Assembly (NCBI GenBank): GCA_030652805.1
Contig: JAUSPT010000055.1
Span: 3,786 to 67,785 of the forward strand
DNA length: 64,000 bases
Source: a bacterium
GTDB taxonomy: Bacteria > JAHJDO01
Direction of reading: 5' to 3'
Shown here: positions 17,416 through 25,757 of the stretch, in pieces
How the letters are laid out: each line of letters begins with the position of its first letter
How positions within the stretch are numbered: the first letter of the stretch is position 1
Translations under genes and position numbers: made by a program
Notes under the pieces: model-generated
The model's database searches: none
What the model was told of the DNA's origin: nothing
Seen by the model: the letters and a program-made list of their open reading frames with translations, nothing else

Positions 17416-18564
17416 TTATCCTATTTTATCTAACTTAACTCTCCTAAGTAAAAGAGTGTACAAATTCTCCGTTTTTTCAACCATTCTGTCAATACTAAAG
17501 TTTAGCACTCTTTTCTCTGCCTCTTCTCCCATCTTTTTTGCCAGTTCTTGATTATTAATTAGATTGAGACTATATAAAGCCAGGTCCTCAGGAGATTGAG
17601 GCGGGATGATAAAGCCTGTTTCTCCATGTTTTACAACTTCACTATTACCTCCAACGTCTGTTACAACAACAGGTTTTCCAGCAGCCATTGATTCTAGAAC
17701 TGTTATTGAGAATCCCTCTCTTAAAGAAGTCAGAACAGATATATCAGACATTGCAAGAATTTGTGGAATGTCCTCTCTCAAACCTGTAAATATTACATTT
17801 TTGCTAATCCCTAAATCGTCTGAGGCAGTTTTTAACTGGCTTTCTAATGGGCCGTCACCTACAACTAAAAATTTTACGTTTGGTTTTTTCTTTCTTATTA
17901 TTTGAGCTGCCTTTAAAAAGTAAACGTGTCCTTTCTGCTGCTGCAAGCGTCCTATTATAGTTATAATTTTTTCATCTGGTTTTATCCCAAATTCTTCCCT
18001 TTTTTTGTTTATATTCACATAAGTTTGAAATTTTGAAATATCAACTCCATTATAAATTGTAATAATTTTATCTTCAGATATCCCTATTTTTTTAACATAA
18101 AAATCTTTGACTGCATCAGACACAGCAATAATTTTATTTGTAATTCCTGCTAATACTCTGTCACTCAATCTCTGGGGAAATTTCTTCCATGAATCAATAT
18201 TGTGTTCATTAGTTATTATTACTGGTATTCCTGCTAATTTAGCAGCAATTCTTCCTGCAAGGTTCGCTCTATACAGATGAGTATGAACAATGTCTATTTG
18301 CATCTTTTTCATAAGGCGTGCCAGTCTCAATATACCTGCTATGTATTTCCCGTCAAAGTCCAGTCGTGCTCTCATTCTAAACTTGATAATAGGAATACCT
18401 AAAGATTCCATAATATCTGCCAGTTTATCCCGTTTAAAAAGACAGCACAGATAAACCTTATATTGACACTTATCTAATCTTGGAAGTATGGATGTCAGTG
18501 TTCTTTCAACACCACCCATTTCAAGAGAAGGGACTATGCGGAGAATTCTAACTGGCTTTTTCAT
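17416..18564 (-). CDS. glycosyltransferase family 4
   Basis: A 382-residue GT-B enzyme: PSLEMGGVERTLTSILPRL in the acceptor domain, VDIVHTHLYRANLAGRIAA-type helix, then IITIIGRLQQQKGH, KFLVVGDGPLESQL and the E-x7-E donor site REGFSITVLESMAAGKPVVV. It is the first gene of the run GT4-PilZ-fxsA-GT4. The likely role is a sugar transfer in envelope polysaccharide assembly. Confidence 0.9.
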   Translation of the reverse strand: MKKPVRILRIVPSLEMGGVERTLTSILPRLDKCQYKVYLCCLFKRDKLADIMESLGIPIIKFRMRARLDFDGKYIAGILRLARLMKKMQIDIVHTHLYRANLAGRIAAKLAGIPVIITNEHNIDSWKKFPQRLSDRVLAGITNKIIAVSDAVKDFYVKKIGISEDKIITIYNGVDISKFQTYVNINKKREEFGIKPDEKIITIIGRLQQQKGHVYFLKAAQIIRKKKPNVKFLVVGDGPLESQLKTASDDLGISKNVIFTGLREDIPQILAMSDISVLTSLREGFSITVLESMAAGKPVVVTDVGGNSEVVKHGETGFIIPPQSPEDLALYSLNLINNQELAKKMGEEAEKRVLNFSIDRMVEKTENLYTLLLRRVKLDKIG

Positions 18565-18658
18565 AGCAGCGTCATTGTATAGACAAGTACTAATTTGGTC
18601 AAGCCAAGTGATAAACTGAAGTAAAAATGGATATCGATAAAAGAATGTGTCTTGAAAT

Positions 18659-19501
18659 TTAAGAAGAAGTTTTTATTTCATCAATAAATCGAGAAAGAGC
18701 GGTTTCTGTTTCCTTATCGTTTGAGATAAATTGTATCCCAATATTGTAATCTTCTTTTTTCTGTAAGCGCCAGACTGTCTGTCCATTTATTTCTAAATAT
18801 TTTTTGACATCCAACACAGGAATTCTTACTTGAAGTTTTATATCTTCTTTTATTTCGGAGTCATTTGTATCCTCATGCTTTGGTAGCGTTATACAGATCC
18901 CACCAAGGCTTATATCTTTTGTATAGCCATAGTATACAACCAGATGTTTTTCCGAATCTTTTTGCAATCTTAACTCAACAGCTTCATCAACGGCATATCG
19001 CGAATATTTCCTTCGCTCTTGATTCATATCACTTTCTTTCTCAGGAGGTTTTTCCTCCATAGCAATTAGTTTTATTATGTCTTCTGAAGATGTAGCACTC
19101 ATCAAGTCATCCCTGAAAGCTTTTTCTCCAAGAAGGCGGGATATTCTGGCTAGAGTTTTCAAGTGCGGACAAATTTCTCTATTTGGAGAAATAATCATAA
19201 AGAAAAGATTTACAGGCTTATTATCAATTGCATCAAAGTTTATGCCTTTTTTTGATCTTCCAAAAACGATAATTTTTTCTTTAATAGAAGATGTTTCTGC
19301 ATGCGGGATAGCAACTCCATTCCCTACCGCAGTGCTGCCATGTGCTTCTCTCTCTAAAATAGCTTTATGCAGTGTATTTTCTGAATTGGCAAACCCTTTT
19401 TTTATTATCGGAGATATTAACTCTTTAATTGCATCTTCTTTTTTATCAGATGAAAGATCAAGAAGAACTAACTCTTTTCGCATGTAATCAGAAAGACTCA
19501 C
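18659..19501 (-). CDS. PTS EIIA (fructose/nitrogen type) fused to a PilZ domain
   Basis: A 280-residue two-domain protein. Residues 1-150 are a PTS EIIA type-2 domain (AILEREAHGSTAVGNGVAIP with H67 as the phosphorylatable histidine in IPHAET, then PNREICPHLKTLARISRLL). Residues 160-280 are a PilZ domain with R164-KYS-R168 and D196-ISLGG. The arrangement suggests one protein sensing PTS phosphorylation (nutrient state) and c-di-GMP. No PTS enzyme I, HPr or EIIBC is in the window. It stands alone between 94-bp and 101-bp gaps, so is probably its own transcript. Confidence 0.88.
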   Translation of the reverse strand: MSLSDYMRKELVLLDLSSDKKEDAIKELISPIIKKGFANSENTLHKAILEREAHGSTAVGNGVAIPHAETSSIKEKIIVFGRSKKGINFDAIDNKPVNLFFMIISPNREICPHLKTLARISRLLGEKAFRDDLMSATSSEDIIKLIAMEEKPPEKESDMNQERRKYSRYAVDEAVELRLQKDSEKHLVVYYGYTKDISLGGICITLPKHEDTNDSEIKEDIKLQVRIPVLDVKKYLEINGQTVWRLQKKEDYNIGIQFISNDKETETALSRFIDEIKTSS

Positions 19502-19602
19502 TTATTCTCCTGCTTTCTTATGTTACACATTTATTCTAAGTTTATAAGAAGATATCAACAACAGGAATTATATGGGTAGGTAATGGGTATATAAAATACC
19601 CG

Positions 19603-20952
19603 TTAAATGGTTTGGAGGAAAGAAACTAAGTTAATATCTTTTTTACGTATTCCCATTTTATGTCTGATATTTTTGCGGTGTTTTTCAACTGTCTGGTAAG
19701 AAATATTTAAAAGCCCGGAAATCTCTTTGCTTGTGAGCCTGCCTTTTATCATATTGCAGATTTCAATTTCCCTTGGAGTCAGATTAAGTCTTTTCCCTCT
19801 TATTTTACGGCCAAACGAAGACACCAATTCCCCTAAATGGTTTTTTAATAAATCAACATATTTACCGGCGGTCTTCTCTAATTTAAGTTTTTCTAAAATC
19901 GGAAACAATAATTCATTTACATTAGCCGCTATATCATTTTTTATTTTTCTTTTTTCCACTTCAATCTGCGCTATGATTTCGCTGAGCGCAATGTTTTTTT
20001 GTTCTAAAGCCGATTTTTGTCTCTGCAATTTTGCTGCCGTCTCTTTCAACGTCTTCTCTGTCCCCTTACGCTCGGTGATGTCCCAAGAAATACCCAATAG
20101 CCCAACGATGTTGTCCCGTTCATCCCTAGCAGGACACTTGACTGTGTATTCAATGCATTCTTTTCCATTTATGACACGTTTATCTTCTATTTCTTCTGTT
20201 TTTCCGGATTTGATAATCCTTTCATCATCTGCTCTATATTTCTCAGCTAGTTCCTTTGGAAAGAAATCATAATCTGTTTTTCCTGCGATTTCTTCACGCC
20301 TGATTTTTTTGTCTCGTACAAAGCTTTCGTTACAAGAGATAAAAACCAAATTGCTGTCCAATAAAAATACCTTCTGAGGAAGATTCTCAAGAAGTGTTTT
20401 GTACTTGTTTTTACTATTACGCAGCTCCTCCTCTGTGAGTTTGCGTTCAGTGATTTCCTTTTCAAGTTCTGCTGTACGACTATCGACTATGTCTTCCAGA
20501 TGATCGCGGTACTTTTTTAATTCCTTCTCTATCCTCTTGCGTCCTGTAATATCTCTGACTGTCGCCTGCAGGAAAGTTTTTTCTCCGATAGTCATTCTTG
20601 TCAGCAAAACGGAGCAAAAGAAGTCCTTGCCATTCCGCTTTTTGTGCGTCCACTCAAAAAAGTTTGACCCTTTTTTCATTGCTATGCCAATCATTTTTTT
20701 TGCTTTATTTGCGGAGGTTTGTCCGTCCGGCTGAAACTCTGGAGAGTACTTCCACGGAGGCGCAGAAATAAACGTTTCTTCATCTTTCACGCCAAACAGT
20801 CCAAGCGTGGCAGTATTCCCTGAAGTAAAATTCCAAGATGGCGGAGCAAGTGTCATTATTGCGTCACGTGAAGTTTTAAATAAGAGCCGATATCTTTCCT
20901 CGCTTTCCCGCAGAGCTTCTTTCGCACTTTTTAATTCGAATATATTCGTCAT
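19603..20952 (-). CDS. PAS-PAS-LuxR-type transcription regulator
   Basis: A 449-residue soluble protein. Two PAS domains (about 18-140 and 180-295), each closing with a PAC signature (VRDITGRKR, SWDITERKG), are linked by coiled coils. The C-terminal ~60 residues are a LuxR/FixJ helix-turn-helix (LTPREIEICNMIKGRLTSKE then ISGLLNISYQTVEKHRKNIR). There is no receiver, histidine kinase or membrane segment, so it looks like a one-component sensor that binds DNA directly. Its start overlaps the stop of the GT4 gene by 4 bp, which links it to polysaccharide genes. Confidence 0.88.
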   Translation of the reverse strand: MTNIFELKSAKEALRESEERYRLLFKTSRDAIMTLAPPSWNFTSGNTATLGLFGVKDEETFISAPPWKYSPEFQPDGQTSANKAKKMIGIAMKKGSNFFEWTHKKRNGKDFFCSVLLTRMTIGEKTFLQATVRDITGRKRIEKELKKYRDHLEDIVDSRTAELEKEITERKLTEEELRNSKNKYKTLLENLPQKVFLLDSNLVFISCNESFVRDKKIRREEIAGKTDYDFFPKELAEKYRADDERIIKSGKTEEIEDKRVINGKECIEYTVKCPARDERDNIVGLLGISWDITERKGTEKTLKETAAKLQRQKSALEQKNIALSEIIAQIEVEKRKIKNDIAANVNELLFPILEKLKLEKTAGKYVDLLKNHLGELVSSFGRKIRGKRLNLTPREIEICNMIKGRLTSKEISGLLNISYQTVEKHRKNIRHKMGIRKKDINLVSFLQTI

Positions 20953-22064
20953 CGATACACCTCCGCTGTTAGCTGTGCAAGTCTCGTTTCTGAGAATTCA
21001 TTAATGATAACTTGTTTTCCTTTTCTTGCCATTTCTAAGGCTTTCTCCATATTGTTTATTGCTTCAAAAATAGCATTGGCTAAAGCTTCAGGATTATGAG
21101 GAGGAACTAATACACCGGTAATTCCGTCCTGAACAATTTCAGGAATACCGCCTGCGTTAGTTGAAACAACAGGTTTTTCCATAATAAGTGCTTCCTTGAT
21201 TACAGCAGGGGATCCTTCAACAGAAGACGAGAGTACAAATATATCAATCCCTGAGAGAATTTGGGGTATACTCTCTCTTTTACCTGCGAATATAACGTAA
21301 TTACTTAATTTCATTTTTTGAACCATGCTTTTAAGTTGCGATTCAAGAATTCCATCTCCAACAATCAGCAATTTAATATTCCTGAATTTTTCAATAATAA
21401 TCTTTAGTGCCTCAAACATATTAGGATAATCTTTATGCTCTCTTAATCTTCCTACCATTCCTAAAACAACAGTATCAGGTAAGATTCCAAACTCGTTACG
21501 TATTTTCCCACTATCAAACTCGCCCTTAAACTTTTTTGTGTCTATAGAACTATGAATAGTGATGATTTTATTCTCGGAAATGTTATTTTCATCAATTAGC
21601 TGTCTTTTTATTACTTCAGCCACTGCTATTATTCTATCTGTCCATTCTTTATAAAGTTTATTGTTTATCCAGTTGTTTTTTATTCTTGTGAAATTATGGC
21701 GTGTGCGGATAATTTTGCATTGACCGGACAAGCCAAATAATCTAACAGCCAAGACACCAATCCAGTGGTCTGATGAACGGTGTGTGTGCAAGATATCAAC
21801 TTTATGAGTTTTTAAAAACCGTGACAGTTTCCATATAACTACCGGGTTAAATTTCCATCTGCCTATTTTAAGAGACAATAACGGGATATTATACGAACCT
21901 GCTTTTTTACATAATGGACTTGACGGAGATACAGCTAAAATTATTTTAAACTGCTTACTGTTAAGCGATCTGCTGATTGAGAATATTCTCTGCTCTATCC
22001 CGCTCCAAACCTCACCTGCGTCTATGTGTAAGACAGTTCGTAATTTAGACAAAACTTTCAGCAT
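20949..22064 (-). CDS. glycosyltransferase family 4
   Basis: A 371-residue GT-B enzyme with HIDAGEVWSGIEQRIFSISR at the N-terminus, VDILHTHRSSDHWIG, VLGMVGRLREHKDY, LLIVGDGILESQL and donor motif SVEGSPAVIKEALIMEKPVV. It lies 5 bp after the DUF1016 gene and overlaps the PAS-LuxR gene start by 4 bp. Probable role in surface polysaccharide synthesis; the substrate is not readable. Confidence 0.88.
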   Translation of the reverse strand: MLKVLSKLRTVLHIDAGEVWSGIEQRIFSISRSLNSKQFKIILAVSPSSPLCKKAGSYNIPLLSLKIGRWKFNPVVIWKLSRFLKTHKVDILHTHRSSDHWIGVLAVRLFGLSGQCKIIRTRHNFTRIKNNWINNKLYKEWTDRIIAVAEVIKRQLIDENNISENKIITIHSSIDTKKFKGEFDSGKIRNEFGILPDTVVLGMVGRLREHKDYPNMFEALKIIIEKFRNIKLLIVGDGILESQLKSMVQKMKLSNYVIFAGKRESIPQILSGIDIFVLSSSVEGSPAVIKEALIMEKPVVSTNAGGIPEIVQDGITGVLVPPHNPEALANAIFEAINNMEKALEMARKGKQVIINEFSETRLAQLTAEVYR

Positions 22065-22069
22065 CTATT

Positions 22070-23098
22070 TTATTTTTCCCCTTCTAATTCTTTCAATTTG
22101 TTTTCTATAACAGATGGAGATGGTAATTGCTTTAATAATTTAGCAGGTAACTTTCTTGTTAAATAATACTTTGCTACACCTACAGGCTTTTTTATGTTCC
22201 TTAATGAGTACTCAACAACAATATTGTCTTTCTTTTTGCAGAGAATAAGTCCTATAGACGGATTTTCATCTTGCAATTTAACTTTATCATCCAGAAGATT
22301 AAGATAAAAATTCATCTTTCCAGCATATTCTGGAATAAATTTGCCTATTTTTAAATCAATAGCAACCAGACATTTTAAATAGCGATGATAAAATAGTAAG
22401 TCAATGAAATATTCACTTTCGTTAAGCATAATTTTGTATTGGCTTCCGATAAAAGCAAACCCAATTCCAAGTTCCAATAAAAAACTTTTAATATTTTCTA
22501 AAAGTTTTTTCTCTAATTCTTTTTCTTTAATATCATCAGATATTTCAAGAAAATCAAGCATGTAGGTATCTTTTATGATAGGCTCAGCTTTCTTCAATAT
22601 CTTAATTGGTAGCGTGCTATCAAAATTATGAGCTTTTTTATCTATCAAAAATCGTTCAAAGGATTTTGATTCTATTTGATGAACTAGAATGCTTCGACTC
22701 CACGAACTTCTAATACCCATTCGCAAATAATATTCTCTCTGATAATTGTCATTAAGTTTTTCTAGAATGACAATATTCTGTCCCCAGTGAATTTCTCGCA
22801 CAAGTTGTGCGAGTTTTGGATTATTCTTGTAGGTAAGGTAAAACTTCCTCATTCGATCTAAATTTGCATAAGAAAAACCGCTATTTTTGGGGAACTCCTT
22901 TTGCAAATCTTCCGCAAGTTGCTGAATTATTTTTTGCCCCCAGCCTAATTTTTTTTGTTTGTCAACAATAGATTTGCCTATGTCCCAATAAAGACTGATA
23001 AGTTCCTTATTGACTGCTCTATATGTCTGATACTGAGTTTGCTTTATCTTGCTTTTTAAATCATTAAGAAACTTAATATATTCTTTGTTTTTAGTCAT
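22070..23098 (-). CDS. DUF1016/YhcG-type PD-(D/E)xK nuclease protein
   Basis: A 342-residue protein. The N-terminal DUF1016-N domain shows YRAVNKELISLYWDIGKSIV and SYANLDRMRKFYLTY, then WGQNIVILEKL. The C-terminal nuclease-like domain shows FIGSQYKIMLNESEYFIDLL, then FYHRYLKCLVAIDLKIGKF (D...DxK core) and ENPSIGLILCKKK. Homologues occur across bacteria, often in accessory regions; no agreed function is known to me. It begins an accessory patch that runs to about 25735. Confidence 0.88.
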   Translation of the reverse strand: MTKNKEYIKFLNDLKSKIKQTQYQTYRAVNKELISLYWDIGKSIVDKQKKLGWGQKIIQQLAEDLQKEFPKNSGFSYANLDRMRKFYLTYKNNPKLAQLVREIHWGQNIVILEKLNDNYQREYYLRMGIRSSWSRSILVHQIESKSFERFLIDKKAHNFDSTLPIKILKKAEPIIKDTYMLDFLEISDDIKEKELEKKLLENIKSFLLELGIGFAFIGSQYKIMLNESEYFIDLLFYHRYLKCLVAIDLKIGKFIPEYAGKMNFYLNLLDDKVKLQDENPSIGLILCKKKDNIVVEYSLRNIKKPVGVAKYYLTRKLPAKLLKQLPSPSVIENKLKELEGEK

Positions 23099-23123
23099 TG
23101 TTTTTTACCTAAAATATTCCTTC

Positions 23124-23216
23124 TGTCATTGCGAGTCCCGATAAATATCGGGGTGAAGCAATCTCATCTTTTGGAACTGTCTTGTTGTTCCATATTTGAG
23201 ACTCCTCGCAATATCA
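23124..23216. repeat. REP-like palindromic element (TGTCATTGCGAG type)
   Basis: TGTCATTGCGAG (23124) faces a near-complementary CTCGCAATATCA (23205-23216). Between them are nested arms: CCCGAT-AAAT-ATCGGG, and GGAAC/GTTCC around TGTCTTGTT. The left half contains GAAGCAATCTC. A related half-element in opposite orientation lies at 25703-25735. From memory this motif is a common dispersed repeat in uncultivated bacteria. Confidence 0.75.
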
Positions 23217-23244
23217 TTCGTTCTTCTTTGTGCTAACTTGTATT

Positions 23245-24300
23245 TCATTGCCTACTCGCCCATAGCCAAAGAGCAGGTAAAGCAAAGAATAAACCAATTT
23301 GTTTTAGTAAAAGCAAAATTAATCCAAATTGACCCATTTCTATACCTGCCGATGGTGTAACAAGAGGAACGTTTCCAACAAGTCCAAACATACGAAACGT
23401 TCTCTTTTCATAAGTTTTCTTAATATAATCGACAAATGTATAACTTTTGGATATAGGTTCTTTTTTTACCTTTGTGATTTCTTTTCCAATATTACCACGA
23501 TTAAACTTATCTACCAATGTGTTTACTTCGTTGATACTTACTTGATAGCGACTGTCTAATTTCTGTGCGCTTTTAACATCTGCATTGTGCTTGGGTATTA
23601 AACTATTATACTGCAAAACAAGGTTTTTGTGCTCTTGTTGGTCTACAGTAAGTCCCGATTTCGCCTTCTCTTCCGTCTGATTAATTGTTGACTTAATTCT
23701 TTGAAGCTTATTGGAAGAACGTTCAATTGAAGAATGGAGGCTATGGAGTGTGTCTTCCATTTGTTTTATTTTAGACTGGCCCTGTTTTAGCTCTAGCGGG
23801 GCTATTCGCGAGACATAATTAACTGTTATAGTTCCCGTAGAATAAACAATGTATTGACTCAGCCAGAATGTAAAAAGAGCAATTGAGCCCGATATCAGAA
23901 TAAGAAGCAACATAGGATAATTTATTTCTCTTGTCCTTAAAAAAGCCAAAGTAGCGACAAATCCAGTATTTGCTATTAACCCCAGTGCTATGGCTCCGAC
24001 AGGAATAATAAAGAAGAGATAAAAGCCGGTTATATCATAGAAGCGATTCAAATATGCTATCAAGAGTCCACATAAGGCTCCTCCAATTAATAACAGAGGA
24101 AATCCTAAACTTTTTTTAAGTAATAAATGTGGTGAATAACAAAATATATACTTACACTTTGAGCATGTAACTTTTAAATTACCTTTATTTGTAGGGACCC
24201 TTATTCTTTGCTTACAACCAACACATTTTATGATTGTTTCATAATTGTCAAACCATCTTCCCATAAAAGATTCTACAAAAGCCGATTTATACCCCATCAT
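23245..24300 (-). CDS. membrane protein with zinc ribbon and periplasmic-type coiled coil, unknown function
   Basis: A 351-residue protein whose family I do not recognise. The N-terminal zinc ribbon is C26VGC...C46SKC. About four hydrophobic segments follow (roughly 65-85, 90-110, 112-122, 130-150). Residues about 170-275 are a charged, heptad-like helix (IKQMEDTLHSLHSSIERSSN onward), and the C-terminal hydrophobic stretch (FGLILLLLKQIGLFFALPAL) returns to the membrane. The 142 bp upstream of its start show nothing recognisable. Confidence 0.6.
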   Translation of the reverse strand: MMGYKSAFVESFMGRWFDNYETIIKCVGCKQRIRVPTNKGNLKVTCSKCKYIFCYSPHLLLKKSLGFPLLLIGGALCGLLIAYLNRFYDITGFYLFFIIPVGAIALGLIANTGFVATLAFLRTREINYPMLLLILISGSIALFTFWLSQYIVYSTGTITVNYVSRIAPLELKQGQSKIKQMEDTLHSLHSSIERSSNKLQRIKSTINQTEEKAKSGLTVDQQEHKNLVLQYNSLIPKHNADVKSAQKLDSRYQVSINEVNTLVDKFNRGNIGKEITKVKKEPISKSYTFVDYIKKTYEKRTFRMFGLVGNVPLVTPSAGIEMGQFGLILLLLKQIGLFFALPALWLWASRQ

Positions 24301-24442
24301 AAAATTCTCATTTTATTAAAAAAACTCTCAAAAATAGAAATAAAACTCATAACTTACATCTTCTATTATTGAGTGTCTCGATAGCTTCTATTATGCCATG
24401 AATGCTATTCATGTTTTTTAGATAATTTTGAAACAAATTCTT

Positions 24443-25606
24443 TCATACTTCTTTTAAATTCCAAATTTTTTTATCTTCTTCCGAAGGATGGAAAAGTGAA
24501 TTTTCTGTCATTCTCACACCTATGTATTGCAAATCACTAAATCTTGCCGTATTAGACACTCTTGCTCTCCATTCCACTTCAAATCTTAAGACTAATATCT
24601 TATATTGAGCAAAACCAAGTTCAGTAAGACTTTGCTTAATATATTGCTCAACGTAAGCTATATTACTTGACCATCTATAAGATTTATTTGTGTCTGAGTC
24701 TATAAATTGAGCATTTGAGATCCAAAAAGTTCCTTGACTTACCTTGTTCCACTTTTCAGGAGAAGATGAAAGCAAGGCTAGAGTTAATGGACTCTCAGAG
24801 GGCTTTTCTGAAAGTCTAACCTTCGTGAAATATTCATCGTACTTTTCTACTATTTTCCTTCGGATATTTTCTTTATGATATAAGCAATCCTCTCTTTTTT
24901 GAGTAAAAAACTTATGTGTTGCTTTCTTCATAATTGATTTAATAAATTTATCCTCTAAATGTTTTCTGATTAGTTTTAGATATGATTCAAAATCTTCGTA
25001 ATCCTCATAAACTGTTATCTTCGTGATGTCTCTGAACTCTCGTTCTGCTGTATCTCTTAATAACTTATCTTTACATATGAAAACAATAGGGTAATTCTTT
25101 ATGGCGGTCTCTAAGTAGCTCCGTATTGTTTCAAGTATCATTGAGTCACGAAAACCTTTTTCTGCTTTTTTGGGATCATTGTCGAATGGAGGCAACCTCC
25201 AAATTGCCCGATTAACTATGTCTTTCCAATCAATATTGTCAAGAGGCGTTGGAAGTATTTCTCCGCCCTTTTTCTCTAACCATATCTTAAAATTATTTTT
25301 TAAAGAGCTTTTTATTCTCTCTTTCGTCAATCTGTAGGAATAATTTTTTTTAGTTAGCTCATTTATTTTGGCAAAATGGCCTGAAATTGTTTTTAACGCA
25401 GAGACCCCATGACTAAATTGTTGGTATAAAATCTCCCCCACAACTACTTCTGGCAATTTTAACTCAAACTGAAAATCCACAATGTACTTATTCCAAAATG
25501 TATCAAAATACGGACTAGTTAGTTCGCACTCATTTTTTGCTCGAAGAATATTTGTATCTAAAATCACGACATGTGTGTCTGAAAATTCTTTTTTTACCAT
25601 GGCCAT
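24443..25606 (-). CDS. PIN-like domain protein (DUF4935-type), putative ribonuclease
   Basis: A 387-residue protein. The first ~200 residues have the PIN acidic tetrad: D17 in VVILDTNILR, E58 in VVVGEIL, D154 in GFRDSMI and D180 in FICKDKLLRD. The ~190-residue C-terminal part is unrecognised and ends with a beta-rich section. It is much longer than a VapC toxin and has no antitoxin-like partner; large PIN proteins of this type occur in accessory loci. Alternative starts are M1 and M3; neither has a clear ribosome site. Confidence 0.72.
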   Translation of the reverse strand: MAMVKKEFSDTHVVILDTNILRAKNECELTSPYFDTFWNKYIVDFQFELKLPEVVVGEILYQQFSHGVSALKTISGHFAKINELTKKNYSYRLTKERIKSSLKNNFKIWLEKKGGEILPTPLDNIDWKDIVNRAIWRLPPFDNDPKKAEKGFRDSMILETIRSYLETAIKNYPIVFICKDKLLRDTAEREFRDITKITVYEDYEDFESYLKLIRKHLEDKFIKSIMKKATHKFFTQKREDCLYHKENIRRKIVEKYDEYFTKVRLSEKPSESPLTLALLSSSPEKWNKVSQGTFWISNAQFIDSDTNKSYRWSSNIAYVEQYIKQSLTELGFAQYKILVLRFEVEWRARVSNTARFSDLQYIGVRMTENSLFHPSEEDKKIWNLKEV

Positions 25607-25702
25607 AATTTATTCATCTAACTCATTTACATCCGAATTGTCTTTGTAAAAATCTGTCCGCATTATAACAAAACCCAACTATTATACGAAGTCATCTAAA
25701 AC

Positions 25703-25735
25703 GAGATTGCTTCAGCTGCGCTTCGCAATGACGGT
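25703..25735. repeat. partial REP-like element, inverted relative to 23124
   Basis: GAGATTGCTTC followed by CTTCGCAATGAC is the reverse-oriented form of the TGTCATTGCGA...GAAGCAATCTC motif at 23124-23166, here with the central arm shortened. It lies in the 151-bp gap upstream of the PIN gene and downstream of cca. Confidence 0.7.
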
Positions 25736-25757
25736 GATTGATTATGAGCATGAACAT

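Noticed and set aside
24443-25606. PIN protein as a VapC toxin of a toxin-antitoxin pair
   Set aside because: It is about three times longer than VapC, and no small antitoxin-like gene overlaps or adjoins it.
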